Shown here in pieces: positions 43,031 to 52,700 of a stretch of 64,000 nt of DNA. Source of the DNA: Actinophytocola oryzae (GTDB taxonomy: Bacteria > Actinomycetota > Actinomycetes > Mycobacteriales > Pseudonocardiaceae); the NCBI RefSeq assembly GCF_004364325.1, contig NZ_SOCP01000017.1, positions 124,001 to 188,000 on the forward strand, written 5' to 3'. A model generated the notes under the pieces. It was not told where the DNA came from, did no database searches, and saw nothing but the letters and a program-made list of their open reading frames with translations. Each line of letters starts with the position of its first letter. Position 1 is the first letter of the stretch. The translations under genes were made by a program, and so were the position numbers.

Positions 43031-43747
43031 GTGCACCATCGCCCCGGCCGGCTCGTAGCCGACCCGCGCGTACAGCCGTTGCTCCGGTATCCCGTCCGGC
43101 GTGAGGAACACCGTCCGGCCACCGGCGTCGTGCACCGCGGTGGTCAGGAACGCGGTCATCGCCGAGGCGATCCCGCGTCGCCGGTACGCCGGCAGAACGC
43201 CGATCCCGCCGACCTCGGAGGTCCCGTCGACGACGGCCTCCGCGACCCCGCCACCGGCGGCCGCACCGGTCGCGACATCGCGTGCCAGCACGGCGAACCC
43301 GCCGTCACGGAGCCGGTCCCTGGTCTTGGCGATCTCACTGTCGGGTACGTCCGCCGACTGCCCGAACGCCTCGTTCTGCACCGCGATCATGCCGCGGATC
43401 TCGTCGTCCGACTCCGGCACGACCAGCTCGATGCCGGCGGCCGACGCCGGCGTGACGACGGACCCGGGTGAGCAGAGCATCACGGGGATCCGCCGCTCGA
43501 CCGACCAGCCGGCGGCCAGCAACGCGGTCTCGGCCGCCGGTGCGGTGTCCACCAGGAACTCCACCCTGGGCAGCAGCTCGCGCCGCCGGTACGCGGCGGT
43601 CAAACCCTCCACATCGGACGGCGACGGCGTCGCGCCGTCGTCCGGGATGGCGTAGTTGAGGTAGGGGTTGGTCGAGTCGGTGGCGAAGGTGGCGAGAAAG
43701 GGACCGATCTGCTCGGTCGTGCGTCCGGACGCGGCAGCCCGGCGCAT
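43019..43747 (-). CDS. GNAT family N-acetyltransferase
   Basis: About 242 aa. The C-terminal GNAT core reads GGIGVLPAYRRRGIASAMTAFL (here in part) with the acetyl-CoA loop RRRGIA, followed by FLTPDGIPEQRLYARVGYEP. The N-terminal half is a degenerate GNAT-like region. The start is unsure: ATG 43745-43747, or TTG 43762, which has a GAAAGG site at 9 bp. A strong inverted repeat lies in the leader (43775-43870). Confidence 0.85.
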   Translation of the reverse strand: MRRAAASGRTTEQIGPFLATFATDSTNPYLNYAIPDDGATPSPSDVEGLTAAYRRRELLPRVEFLVDTAPAAETALLAAGWSVERRIPVMLCSPGSVVTPASAAGIELVVPESDDEIRGMIAVQNEAFGQSADVPDSEIAKTRDRLRDGGFAVLARDVATGAAAGGGVAEAVVDGTSEVGGIGVLPAYRRRGIASAMTAFLTTAVHDAGGRTVFLTPDGIPEQRLYARVGYEPAGAMVHLVR

Positions 43748-43774
43748 GTGTGACTGCAACAAGAGCAAGAACCT

Positions 43775-43870
43775 TTCGAAAGCATGAGGGAATGACAGCG
43801 GAACGGCGCCACCGGCACTACAGGCGACGCCCGTTCGGGGCGTCAGGCATGAGGCATTCCCTTGCTCGAA
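43775..43870 (-). promoter_or_regulatory. structured leader upstream of the GNAT gene
   Basis: On the minus strand three nested stems can form: TTCGA/TCGAA (43775-43779 with 43866-43870), GGGAATG/CATTCCC (43788-43794 with 43855-43861) and an inner hairpin GACGCCC-GTTC-GGGGCGTC (43826-43844). The structure ends next to the GAAAGG site. It could be a cis-regulatory RNA, but no known riboswitch class is recognised. The rest of 43748-44012 shows no gene. Confidence 0.4.
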
Positions 43871-44012
43871 GGTCCGCGTCAGTCTGCCACGCGCACGCGC
43901 GGCCGCCAACCGGGAATTCGGGTGACACGACCCGTGCCCGTGCGGTTCAGGGCGGCGGTTTCCGTCGCTGTTGCCGGCGGTTGGGGCGTGACGACGACAC
44001 CATGGGCGTCTA

Positions 44013-44480
44013 CTACGTCCGCTGACGCATACCGAACGCGGTCGCGTCGTAGCTGAGGAACACGCCCAAGCCGTGGTCGCGGTCACCGCGGACCTGACCG
44101 GGCAGGGCGACGGCTCGCCGGTGGCGGCGCTGCAGCCGGATCAACCCCGGCCGCAGCCGCGCCGCGTCGGGGTAGGCGAGCCGCCCGATCCGGTGCCCGC
44201 CGAGCCACACCGCGACCGCGTCGCGGTCGACCGGGTTACCGTGCTCGGCCACGAGAAGCGCGTGGATGTCCTGCCGGACGGGCTCGGTGGCGTCCCGCCC
44301 GACGATCGACCACAGGACGTCCTGGTGCCCGGGCAAGCCGACCACCCGCAGGTCGTCGTGGCCGAAGATCTCCATCGCCCGCATGCCGTCCCGCATCCAC
44401 TGTGGACGGCACGCGGTCGGTGACGTGTCCGGTATACCCGCCCCGGTCAGCCTTGTCCGCACCCAGTCGGTCACATCCAT
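44013..44480 (-). CDS. HIRAN-like domain protein
   Basis: 155 aa. The C-terminal part NPVDRDAVAVWLGGHRIGRLAYPDA and PGQVRGDRDHGLGVFL resembles the HIRAN domain (N..D..AV.V...G..IGYL), known for binding DNA 3' ends. The first ~70 residues are not recognised (MEIFGHDDLRVVGLPGHQ). ATG 44478-44480. Function unknown. Confidence 0.65.
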   Translation of the reverse strand: MDVTDWVRTRLTGAGIPDTSPTACRPQWMRDGMRAMEIFGHDDLRVVGLPGHQDVLWSIVGRDATEPVRQDIHALLVAEHGNPVDRDAVAVWLGGHRIGRLAYPDAARLRPGLIRLQRRHRRAVALPGQVRGDRDHGLGVFLSYDATAFGMRQRT

Positions 44481-44618
44481 TCGTTGTCACCTCAACGGGT
44501 TTCTCGACACCTGTCCGCAAGCTCTGTCGTCACGCCGCGAGATTCGTTACCTCATACCAGGGTCTGACAGACCACGGTCCGATGTGCGACCGCCCTCACT
44601 TCCGGCACGCTCATCGCC

Positions 44619-45746
44619 ATGACCACGACACGCCGCGGCTTCCTGGCCCTGACGTCCACTGCAGCACTGCTCCTGACGGCCTCACCCGCGCGGGCGAGCA
44701 CCCGCGCCCGGTTCACGCTGCCGAGACCGTCTGGGCCGCACCCGGTAGGTGTGCGTCAGCGCCACCTGGCGCAGCGCGGGCGACCCGACCCGTGGCACCC
44801 GGAGGCGGACCGGGAGCTGATGATCAGCATCTGGTACCCGGCACACGACTGTGACCGTCCCCACGCCCGGTACCTGGACCCGCTGGTGGCCAGGAAGTAC
44901 ACGACCGACGGCGTACTGGGCGTGCCGCCGGACACGGTCGACTGGGCTACCCCCACGGTGACGGCCCGCCGACAAGCCCCGCCGGACGGGCGTCACCCAG
45001 TCGTCGTCTACGCGCCCGGGTCCGGCAACAGCCGCGCGTTGGGCACGGTACTGGTGGAGGACCTGGCGAGCCACGGTTACGTGGTGGTCACCGTCGACCA
45101 CACCTACGAGACGCCCATCGAGTTCCCCGGGGGCAGGCTGGTGGACGTGGGCATCCCCGCCGACCCGCCGGACCTGGAAGCGGCGAAACGCCTGTACATG
45201 GACGCGAGGGAGGCGGACGTCCACTTCGTACTGGACCAACTGGTCGACGAGCCCAACGCGGACCTCGACCGCCTGGGCCTGTTCGGCCACTCGGCGGGCG
45301 GCGTCATCGCGACGCGCGTCATGCGTGCCGACCCACGCGTGCGGGCCATGGCGAACCTGGACGGCTTCTTCGAGTTCGGCGACAACCACCCGGAGCGGGG
45401 CGTTGACCGCCCGCTACTGCTGATGGGTGCGGCGTCGCACCCAGAGCAGCCACCACTGTTCGGCGCTGTCCGCACCCATCTGAGCGACCCCGGATGGGCG
45501 ACGCTCTGGAACGCGTCGACAGGCAGGCGCACTGACCTGTCCGTTCGGGAGGGCCGCCACTACACCTACACGGACGCCCAGTGGTTCATCCCGCAGCTGG
45601 ACGTGGACCCGACGGGCCTGATCGGCACGGTGGGCCCGAGAGTGGTCCACGGGCAGCGAGACATACTCCGGTACCTGTTCGACCGCCACCTGAAGGGCCG
45701 CCCGGGCCGGTTACCGACCCACCCGGACGTGACGGAGGTCAGATGA
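44619..45746 (+). CDS. secreted alpha/beta hydrolase (PAF-acetylhydrolase-like)
   Basis: 375 aa. A twin-arginine signal (TTRRGFLALTS) starts the protein. Nucleophile elbow GHSAGG near residue 226, oxyanion segment YAPGSGNSR and a later His in REGRHYTYTD fit the platelet-activating-factor acetylhydrolase-like lipases. ISIWYPA is the usual family strand. It should be exported folded by Tat. ATG 44619. Confidence 0.88.
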   Translation: MTTTRRGFLALTSTAALLLTASPARASTRARFTLPRPSGPHPVGVRQRHLAQRGRPDPWHPEADRELMISIWYPAHDCDRPHARYLDPLVARKYTTDGVLGVPPDTVDWATPTVTARRQAPPDGRHPVVVYAPGSGNSRALGTVLVEDLASHGYVVVTVDHTYETPIEFPGGRLVDVGIPADPPDLEAAKRLYMDAREADVHFVLDQLVDEPNADLDRLGLFGHSAGGVIATRVMRADPRVRAMANLDGFFEFGDNHPERGVDRPLLLMGAASHPEQPPLFGAVRTHLSDPGWATLWNASTGRRTDLSVREGRHYTYTDAQWFIPQLDVDPTGLIGTVGPRVVHGQRDILRYLFDRHLKGRPGRLPTHPDVTEVR

Positions 45747-46620
45747 CCTTGTTGGCACGCAACACATCGATGGCACGCACGGTTTCGTACCCACGCCACT
45801 CGATGGCGGCGGCGGGGGAGTAGCTGTCGAAGTCGACGCGCCACCCACCGTCGTCGTGCTGCCCCGAGGCCAACCGCTCGAGATCGGCGTCGACGACACC
45901 GTCCCCGAGGAGCTGCCGCGAGGCCTGCCCGGGAAACGGTGAGAAGTCGAGCGGCCGCAAGGTTTCCCCGTCCGCCCCGCCGGCGACGCCGACCAGCCCG
46001 TCGGCGGGGATGAACTGACCGAGCTTCGTCAACAGGGAAGCAGCCTCGACGTGCGTGTCGTGAACGGTGTCGAGAAACCGGACAGCGAAGGCGAGAGCGA
46101 TGGCGTGCGGCGCGTCGTCGAGTGCGGCGATGGCGTCGAAGCAGTACCGGGTAGCGGCCACCAACCAGGGGTGGCCGGCGAGCCGGGCGTCGCCAGCAGC
46201 GACCCGATGAGCAACCCCGGCGACGAAAGCGGTGCTCTGCAAGGAGGAGGAAAGCGGATCAGCGTCGACCCAGAAGGGCGCACACCCGGCGGAGTCGGCA
46301 ACGGGCAGGGCGAAGGGCACCCCACCGTCGGAGAGGCTGACACGCCCGAGCCAGTCGAAGACCCCGAGAGCACGCCCCCGATCCCCGACCTCGGCGAACA
46401 CCTCGAGGGCGTGGAGGGCGCCACCGGGCTGGCTCTCGGGCGCCCGGAGATCAGGCTCCAACCCCCACCCGTAACCACCGTCGGAGTTCCGATACCCGTC
46501 AACGGCGGCAAGGACAGCCCCAGCATCCCCACCCCCGAACAAGAACTCGAACCGACGCCGGTCCAACACCCGACCATGCGTGGCCATGAACGACGCGGCA
46601 GCCCCGAGATCAACAGTCAT
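45739..46620 (-). CDS. prenyltransferase/terpene cyclase-like alpha-toroid protein
   Basis: 293 aa. Repeats of the QW-like kind are visible: RNSDGGYGWGLEPD (about 43-56) and SGQHDDGGWRVDF near the end, spaced over helical hairpins. This resembles the alpha/alpha-toroid of squalene-hopene cyclase-type proteins but is half the length and lacks a DxDD motif, so catalysis is doubtful. ATG 46618-46620. Confidence 0.7.
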   Translation of the reverse strand: MTVDLGAAASFMATHGRVLDRRRFEFLFGGGDAGAVLAAVDGYRNSDGGYGWGLEPDLRAPESQPGGALHALEVFAEVGDRGRALGVFDWLGRVSLSDGGVPFALPVADSAGCAPFWVDADPLSSSLQSTAFVAGVAHRVAAGDARLAGHPWLVAATRYCFDAIAALDDAPHAIALAFAVRFLDTVHDTHVEAASLLTKLGQFIPADGLVGVAGGADGETLRPLDFSPFPGQASRQLLGDGVVDADLERLASGQHDDGGWRVDFDSYSPAAAIEWRGYETVRAIDVLRANKVI

Positions 46621-46924
46621 GACGCCATTCTGCCGCCGACCGGCCCCACGGTCTTGAACGTTCCGGACAACCTGTCCTGTAGGCGACCGGCACGGATTCA
46701 CGGCGTGGGCCACACGCCGGAGCACGCCTCGTCGGACCAACGGGCTCGGGGCGGGAACCGCTGGTCAGCACACTCACCGCCGTGAACACCACCCGACCGC
46801 CACCGGCGCCCGACCACCACCCTGCGGACACTCCACGAACGACGACATCAACGGCTCGACTCCACGTCACTGACCAACGACGCGTGGTGGTGCCGGGACT
46901 GTCGGTGCGGTTCGCCACAATGGC
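46621..46924. other. intergenic region before the Wadjet operon
   Basis: No gene. A CACAAT at about 46915-46920 close to the GTG start of jetA may be a -10 box of a near-leaderless promoter. No clear operator is seen. Confidence 0.35.
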
Positions 46925-48541
46925 GTGGTGACCACGCAGCAGCGCCGCGACGAAGCGACCGTCGAAACAGTGCCTCGGCAGCCGTTCGCGCACCTCAGTG
47001 CGCCGAACGCGCCGCTGTACCGCGACGTGCTGATGACGTTCGCGCGAGCGAGGGACCGGTTCATCGTGCACATGCGGCCGGAGGACGTCATCGCCGATCT
47101 CGGCCGTCCCGGCGAGACCGACGAGGTGGTCGCCGCACTGGACAAGCTGGTCGAGTGGGGGAACCTCCGGGCAGACCCGGACACCAGCCGGGTCACGAGC
47201 GTGGCGGACTTCCACCGTGCCCGGTACCTGTACCAGCTCACCGCGGGCGGGCAGGCGGCGGAGCAGGCCATCGCGGTCTACGAGGAGGCCATCGGACGTC
47301 GTGGATCGCTGCAGTCGGTGGCGCTGGCCGACATCGCCGCGCAACTGCGTTCGCTGGTGGACATGGCCGCACGACAGGCCGATCCGGATCCGGCCAAGGT
47401 GCATCTGCTGCTCCTCGGACTGGCCGAACGGTTCGCCGGCCTCGCCGACAACGCCCAGGCGTTCATGGCTTCGCTGCGTAGGGTGATCGACTTCGCGGAC
47501 GGCGACGTCGACGCGTTCGTCGCCTACAAGCAGCGGCTCATCGACTACATCAACCGGTTCATCGCCGACCTGGCCAACCGGGGAGCGGAGATCGCGACGG
47601 TGCTCGCCCACCTCGAGTCGGCCGGCGTCGAACGGCTGCTGCTCGTGGCAGCCCGTCGCGAGGCCGCCGACGCGGTGCCCGACCTGACCGAGGACGGGCC
47701 GGGGGACCAGGAGCCCGGCGATGCCTACGACGCGGCTGTCACCGAGTCCCTCAACTCGTGGCGCAACAGGTGGCGCGGCCTGCGCGACTGGTTCGTCTCG
47801 GCCGACTCACGCCACCCGTCGCAGGCACGGTTGCTGCGTGGCGCGGCGGTCACGGCCATCACACAGCTCATCGACACGGTCGCCGCGTTCAACGAGCGCC
47901 GGTCCGGACGTTCGGACCGGTCGGCGGACTTCCGCACGCTGGCCCGATGGTTCGCCGAGGCGCCGGACGACGTGTCGGCACACGCACTGTGGCGGGCGGC
48001 GTTCGGCCTCACCCCGGCGCGGCACCTGACCGTCACTCCGGACACCGTCGCCGAGTGGGAACAGGAGCGGCCGCTGCCGAGCACCCCGTGGCGAGAGGCG
48101 GCTCCGGTGCGGATCAGCCCGCAGCTGCGCAAGACCGGCTCCTACGAACGGCGCGGCCGGCCCAACCGGGTCGCCGACCGCGCCGAGCAGCGACAGCTGC
48201 TGGCCGCGCAGGCCGCCCGCGAGGTCGCCGAGACCAGCGCGGCCCGTGCGAGGCTCCGCACCGACGGTCCGACCTTGCTCTCCGAGCTGGGGGTGCTGGA
48301 CACCCGGGCTTTCCGGTTGTTTCTCGGGTTGCTCGGGGACGCGCTGTCCGCCCGGCTGCCCGGCGACACGGAGGTGCGCACCACGACCGGCGACGGCACC
48401 ATGGAGATCCGGCTGTCGCTGGTGCCTGACGGCGGCATCGTGGTGGTCCCGACCGAGGACGGTGAGCTGCGCGGTCCGCAACACGTCGTCGACATCGTCG
48501 ACCTGACCGCGGCCCGCCTCGGCGCCGGAGCGCTGGCATGA
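46925..48541 (+). CDS. jetA: Wadjet type II protein JetA (TIGR02677/DUF2397)
   Basis: 538 aa. RQPFAHLSAPNAPLYRDVL at the start, the winged-helix region and the C-terminal LGVLDTRAFRLFLGLLGDAL are typical of the TIGR02677 family. In Wadjet JetA is the kleisin-like subunit that bridges the SMC-like ATPase JetC. GTG 46925 (or 46928). First of four tightly overlapping genes; the next start overlaps its stop by ATGA. Confidence 0.9.
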   Translation: MVTTQQRRDEATVETVPRQPFAHLSAPNAPLYRDVLMTFARARDRFIVHMRPEDVIADLGRPGETDEVVAALDKLVEWGNLRADPDTSRVTSVADFHRARYLYQLTAGGQAAEQAIAVYEEAIGRRGSLQSVALADIAAQLRSLVDMAARQADPDPAKVHLLLLGLAERFAGLADNAQAFMASLRRVIDFADGDVDAFVAYKQRLIDYINRFIADLANRGAEIATVLAHLESAGVERLLLVAARREAADAVPDLTEDGPGDQEPGDAYDAAVTESLNSWRNRWRGLRDWFVSADSRHPSQARLLRGAAVTAITQLIDTVAAFNERRSGRSDRSADFRTLARWFAEAPDDVSAHALWRAAFGLTPARHLTVTPDTVAEWEQERPLPSTPWREAAPVRISPQLRKTGSYERRGRPNRVADRAEQRQLLAAQAAREVAETSAARARLRTDGPTLLSELGVLDTRAFRLFLGLLGDALSARLPGDTEVRTTTGDGTMEIRLSLVPDGGIVVVPTEDGELRGPQHVVDIVDLTAARLGAGALA

Positions 48542-49764
48542 CCACGGCTGTCACCGACGAGAACCTGGCGCAGCGACGTGCGGCGCTGCGTGCCCTCCTG
48601 GCGAAGCCGTTGCTCACCGCGGGCGCGGATGACGAGGTGCTGCGACTGGTACGCCGGCACGCCACCGGCCTGCGTGACTGGCTGGCCGCCGAGACCGGGT
48701 GGCGGCTCGTGGTGGACGCGGAATCCGCGCGCCTGTTCAAGACGGCCGGGCACGAGGACGGCACCCATCCGGCGCGGGAGGGCAGGGGCCGGCCCGCGTT
48801 CGGCCGCCGCCGCTACGTGCTGACATGTCTCGCGTTGGCGGTGCTGGAGCGGGCTGACGCGCAGATCACCCTCGGCCGGCTGGCGGAGGGTGTGCTGGTC
48901 GCGGCGGGCGAGCCGGAACTGGCCGAAGCCGGCGTCGTGTTCACCCTCAGCCGCCGCGACCAGCGATCGGACCTGGTCGCCGTCGTCCGGCTGCTCCTGG
49001 GTCTCGGGGTGCTGGAGCGGGTCGCCGGAGACGAGGACGCCTACCTGACCGCTACCGGCGACGTGCTCTACGACGTGCGCCGCCGGGTGCTCGCCGCACT
49101 GCTCACCGGTGCGCGCGGCCCGTCGACGGTCGAGGCGTCCGGGCATGCCGCGCGTCTGGCGGAGCTGACCAGCGAGCCCCTGCCCGACACCGACGACCTG
49201 CGCAACCGGGCGCTCCGGCACCGGCTGACCAGACGCCTGCTCGACGACCCGGTGGTCTACTACGACGAGCTGACCGATGACGAGCGCGGCTACCTGGTCG
49301 GCCAGCGGCACGTGATCACCCGGCGGATCGAGCAGGCCACCGGTCTGGTCGCCGAGATGCGGGCCGAGGGCGTCGCGATGGTCGACCCGGACGACGAGCT
49401 GACCGACGTGCGCATGCCCGAGCAACGCACCGACGGCCATGTGACCCTGCTGGTCGCCGAGTACCTGGCCCGCCGCACGCACGACGGCGAGCCGGTCCCG
49501 GTGCCCCGGTTGTGCGCCTACGTCCGGGCGAAGGCGGTCGAGCACGAAACCTACTGGCGCCGCGGGGTCACCGAGCCGGGCGCCGACGCGGAGCTGCTCG
49601 CCATCGCGCTGGACAAGCTGCGTGCCCTGCGACTCGTCGCCGACGTGCCCGGTGAGCCGCCCGCCGTGATCGCCCGGCCCGCGATCGCGCGTTATGCCGT
49701 GCAGGCGCCGACCATCCGCACCGGGCCGGCGGACCGTTCGACGAGGAAGGCGAGACGTACGTGA
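48538..49764 (+). CDS. jetB: Wadjet type II protein JetB (TIGR02678/DUF2398)
   Basis: 408 aa. Hallmark TIGR02678 features: RLVRRH-type N-terminal region (VLRLVRRHATGLRDWLA), GRPAFGRRRYVLTCLALAVLERAD, and a DPVVYYDELTDDERGYL stretch. It corresponds to the KITE/MukE-like accessory subunit. ATG 48538 overlaps the jetA stop; its own stop overlaps jetC GTG. Confidence 0.9.
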   Translation: MTTAVTDENLAQRRAALRALLAKPLLTAGADDEVLRLVRRHATGLRDWLAAETGWRLVVDAESARLFKTAGHEDGTHPAREGRGRPAFGRRRYVLTCLALAVLERADAQITLGRLAEGVLVAAGEPELAEAGVVFTLSRRDQRSDLVAVVRLLLGLGVLERVAGDEDAYLTATGDVLYDVRRRVLAALLTGARGPSTVEASGHAARLAELTSEPLPDTDDLRNRALRHRLTRRLLDDPVVYYDELTDDERGYLVGQRHVITRRIEQATGLVAEMRAEGVAMVDPDDELTDVRMPEQRTDGHVTLLVAEYLARRTHDGEPVPVPRLCAYVRAKAVEHETYWRRGVTEPGADAELLAIALDKLRALRLVADVPGEPPAVIARPAIARYAVQAPTIRTGPADRSTRKARRT

Positions 49765-52700
49765 GCCCGACCCCGCACCGTGTCCGGTGGCAACCGCTGC
49801 GCACCGGACTGGTCGACCTCTTCTACTACGACGTCGAGGAGTTCCACTTCCACGACGGACGGCTGCTCCTGCGTGGCAACAACGGCACCGGGAAGTCGAA
49901 GGTGCTCGCACTGACCCTGCCCTTCCTGCTGGACGGCGAGCTCGCCGCGCACCGGGTCGAGCCGGACGGCGACCGCAACAAGCGGATGGAGTGGAACCTG
50001 CTGCTGGGCGGGAAGCATCCCCACCCGGAACGGCTGGGCTACGCGTGGCTGGAGTTCGGCCGGATACTTGACGACGGCACCGCCGAGTACCGCACGATCG
50101 GTGCCGGGCTCAAGGCCGTCGCGGGGCGCGGCATAGCCCGGCACTGGTTCTTCGTCACCAGCCAGCGCGTCGGTGGTGACCTGTCCCTGCTCAGCCCGAC
50201 GCGGGTCGCCCTGACGAGGGAGAAGCTGCGGGACGCGGTGGACGGGCACGGCACGGTGTACGACACCGCGTCGGACTACCGCAGAGCGGTGGACGAGAGC
50301 CTGTTCGGCCTCGGCACGCACCGGTACGAGGCGCTGGTCAACCTGCTGATCCAGCTGCGACAGCCGCAGCTGTCCAAGAGGCCGGACGAGAAGTTGCTGT
50401 CCCGCGCGTTGACCGAGGCGTTGCCGCCGCTCGACCCGGCGCTCGTGACCACGGTCGCCGAGGCGTTCCGTGGCCTGGACGAGGAACGGGAGGCGCTGCG
50501 TGGGCTGGCCGAGGCCAGGTCCGCGGCGGAGGCGTTCCTCACCCACTACCGCCGCTACGCCGGCATCGCGGCGAAGCGGCGCGCCACTCCCGTGCGGCAG
50601 GCTCACAGCCGTTACGAGCAGCTGGGTCGTGAGCTCGGCGATGCCGAAGCCGCACACGCGGCGGCGCATGAGGCGCTCGCCGCCGCCGAGGAACGGCTCG
50701 AGGAGCTGGCCGCGACCGAGGCCACCCTGGAAGCACGCCGGACCGCGCTCCAACAGAGCCCCGAGATGCGGGATGCCGAGGCGTTGAAGACGGCAGGCCA
50801 GGACGCCCAGCGGCTGGACCGGTTCGCCACGACCCGCGAAGCCGACCAGGCCACCGCGGCCGACACCGCCAGGCGCAGGGCAGAGCAGCTGGCGCGGTCC
50901 AGGGCGGATGCCGAATCCGACGAGGCGTCCTTCCGCACCGCGCGAGAGGCAGCGCGGCAGGCCGCCGAGACGGCCCTGCTGACCGAGGGGCACGAGGCGT
51001 TGCTCGCCGAACTGGCCGCCGAGGCGCCGCCGTTCACGAACGCCGGCCGCTCGGGCGACGCGCTGATCGACCGGCAGTCCTCCGCGCTGTCCCGGCTGGA
51101 GGTCCTGCTGGGCGAGCTGCACGCCGCCGAGGCGGCCCTGCGGGTGGCCCGCGACGAGGTGGACCGGATCACGGGCGAGCAACAGGCCGCGGCAGACCGG
51201 ATCGCCACGGCGGACGCGGTGGTCGCCGAACGAGCCGCGGCGCTGATCGCCGCCACCACCCGGTACGTCGCCGGAGCCGTGCACTTCCAGGTGGACGAGG
51301 CCGAGGAAGTGCTCGCCGCGCTGGCGGCGTGGACCGAGGCGCCGGTCGGGTCGAACCCGGCCGAGTCGGCGGTGGACGACGCGGTCCGCCGTGGCGCGGC
51401 CGACCTGAGCCGGCGGCAGGCCGACGTGGACACGCGGCGAGCCGGGGCCGAGGCCGAGCGGGTCGCCGTGGCCGATGAGATCGAGCGGTTGGCCGAAGGC
51501 GGTCACGACGTCCCGCCGACGCCGCACACCCGCGACAGGAGCGGCCGGACCGGGCGGCCCGGCGCACCGTTGTGGAAGGTGGTGGACTTCGCCGCCGGCG
51601 TTCCCGAAGATCACCGGGCCGGTGTCGAGGCCGCCCTGGAAGCTGCGGGCATCCTCGACGCGTGGGTCACACCCGACGGCGAGCTGCGTGACGTGCACGA
51701 CGACGTCGTCGTGCGACCCGGTGATCGGGCGCCGGCCGGCGGCTTGACCGCCGTACTGGTCCCCGCCGTCGACCGGGACGAGCCGCATGCGGCCACGCTC
51801 ACCGACGCCGCGGTCGGCTCCGTGCTGGCGACCATCGGTCTCGGCCCAGGGGCGTCCACCTGGGTCGGCGTCGACGGCCGGTTCGCCAACGGCCCTCTCA
51901 CCGGTTCCTGGCACAAGCCCGCCGCCGGCTACATCGGTGAGGGCGCGCGGGAGGCCGCGCGCCGGATCAGGCTCGCCGAACTCGAGGCCGAACACGCCGG
52001 TATCCGACGACGGCTCGACGAACTGGCCGAGATCGCGGCCACACTGGCGGCCGCGGCCGACGCCCTCGTGGCGGAGCAGCGGGCGCGGCCGTCCGACGCC
52101 GACCTGCTGCAGGCACACGTCAAGCTCGCGGCCGAGCACGAGACCAGACGTCGGATCGACGGGCAACTGGCCGAGGCAGCGGAGATCGCGGCGCGGCGAG
52201 GAGCCGAGGAGCGAACCGCACGGGGCGAGATGACCGAGTTCGCCGGCGATGTCGGGCTACCACCGGAGGACCGTGCGTTGTCGGCGGTGCGTGCCGCGCT
52301 CGGGGACTACCGGGTGGCGCTGGCCGGCCTGTGGCCGGCGGCACGGGCGGCTGACCGGGCACGCGGCGCCGCCGCGCAGGCCGAACAGGAACACGATGGC
52401 GCGGTGGCGGCACACGAGCGGAGCGTCGTCGCGGCCGACCGGGCGCGCGGCGAGGCGGACGCCGCGGCCGAACGCCACCGGGTGCTGGTCGAGACGGCCG
52501 GCGCCGGGGTGGAGGAGCTGTACCGCAGGCTGGACGCGGTCGCGACCGACATGGCGGTGCGCGACGAGCACGAGCGGGATGCTCGCCGGTCCGCGGACCG
52601 GGCGCGGGACGAGCGCGGTAAGGCCGACGGCCGACGGGCGACCTTGCGGGTGTCGATCGACACCGCGGCCGGGGAACGGGACCACGCCGTCGCCGCGCTG

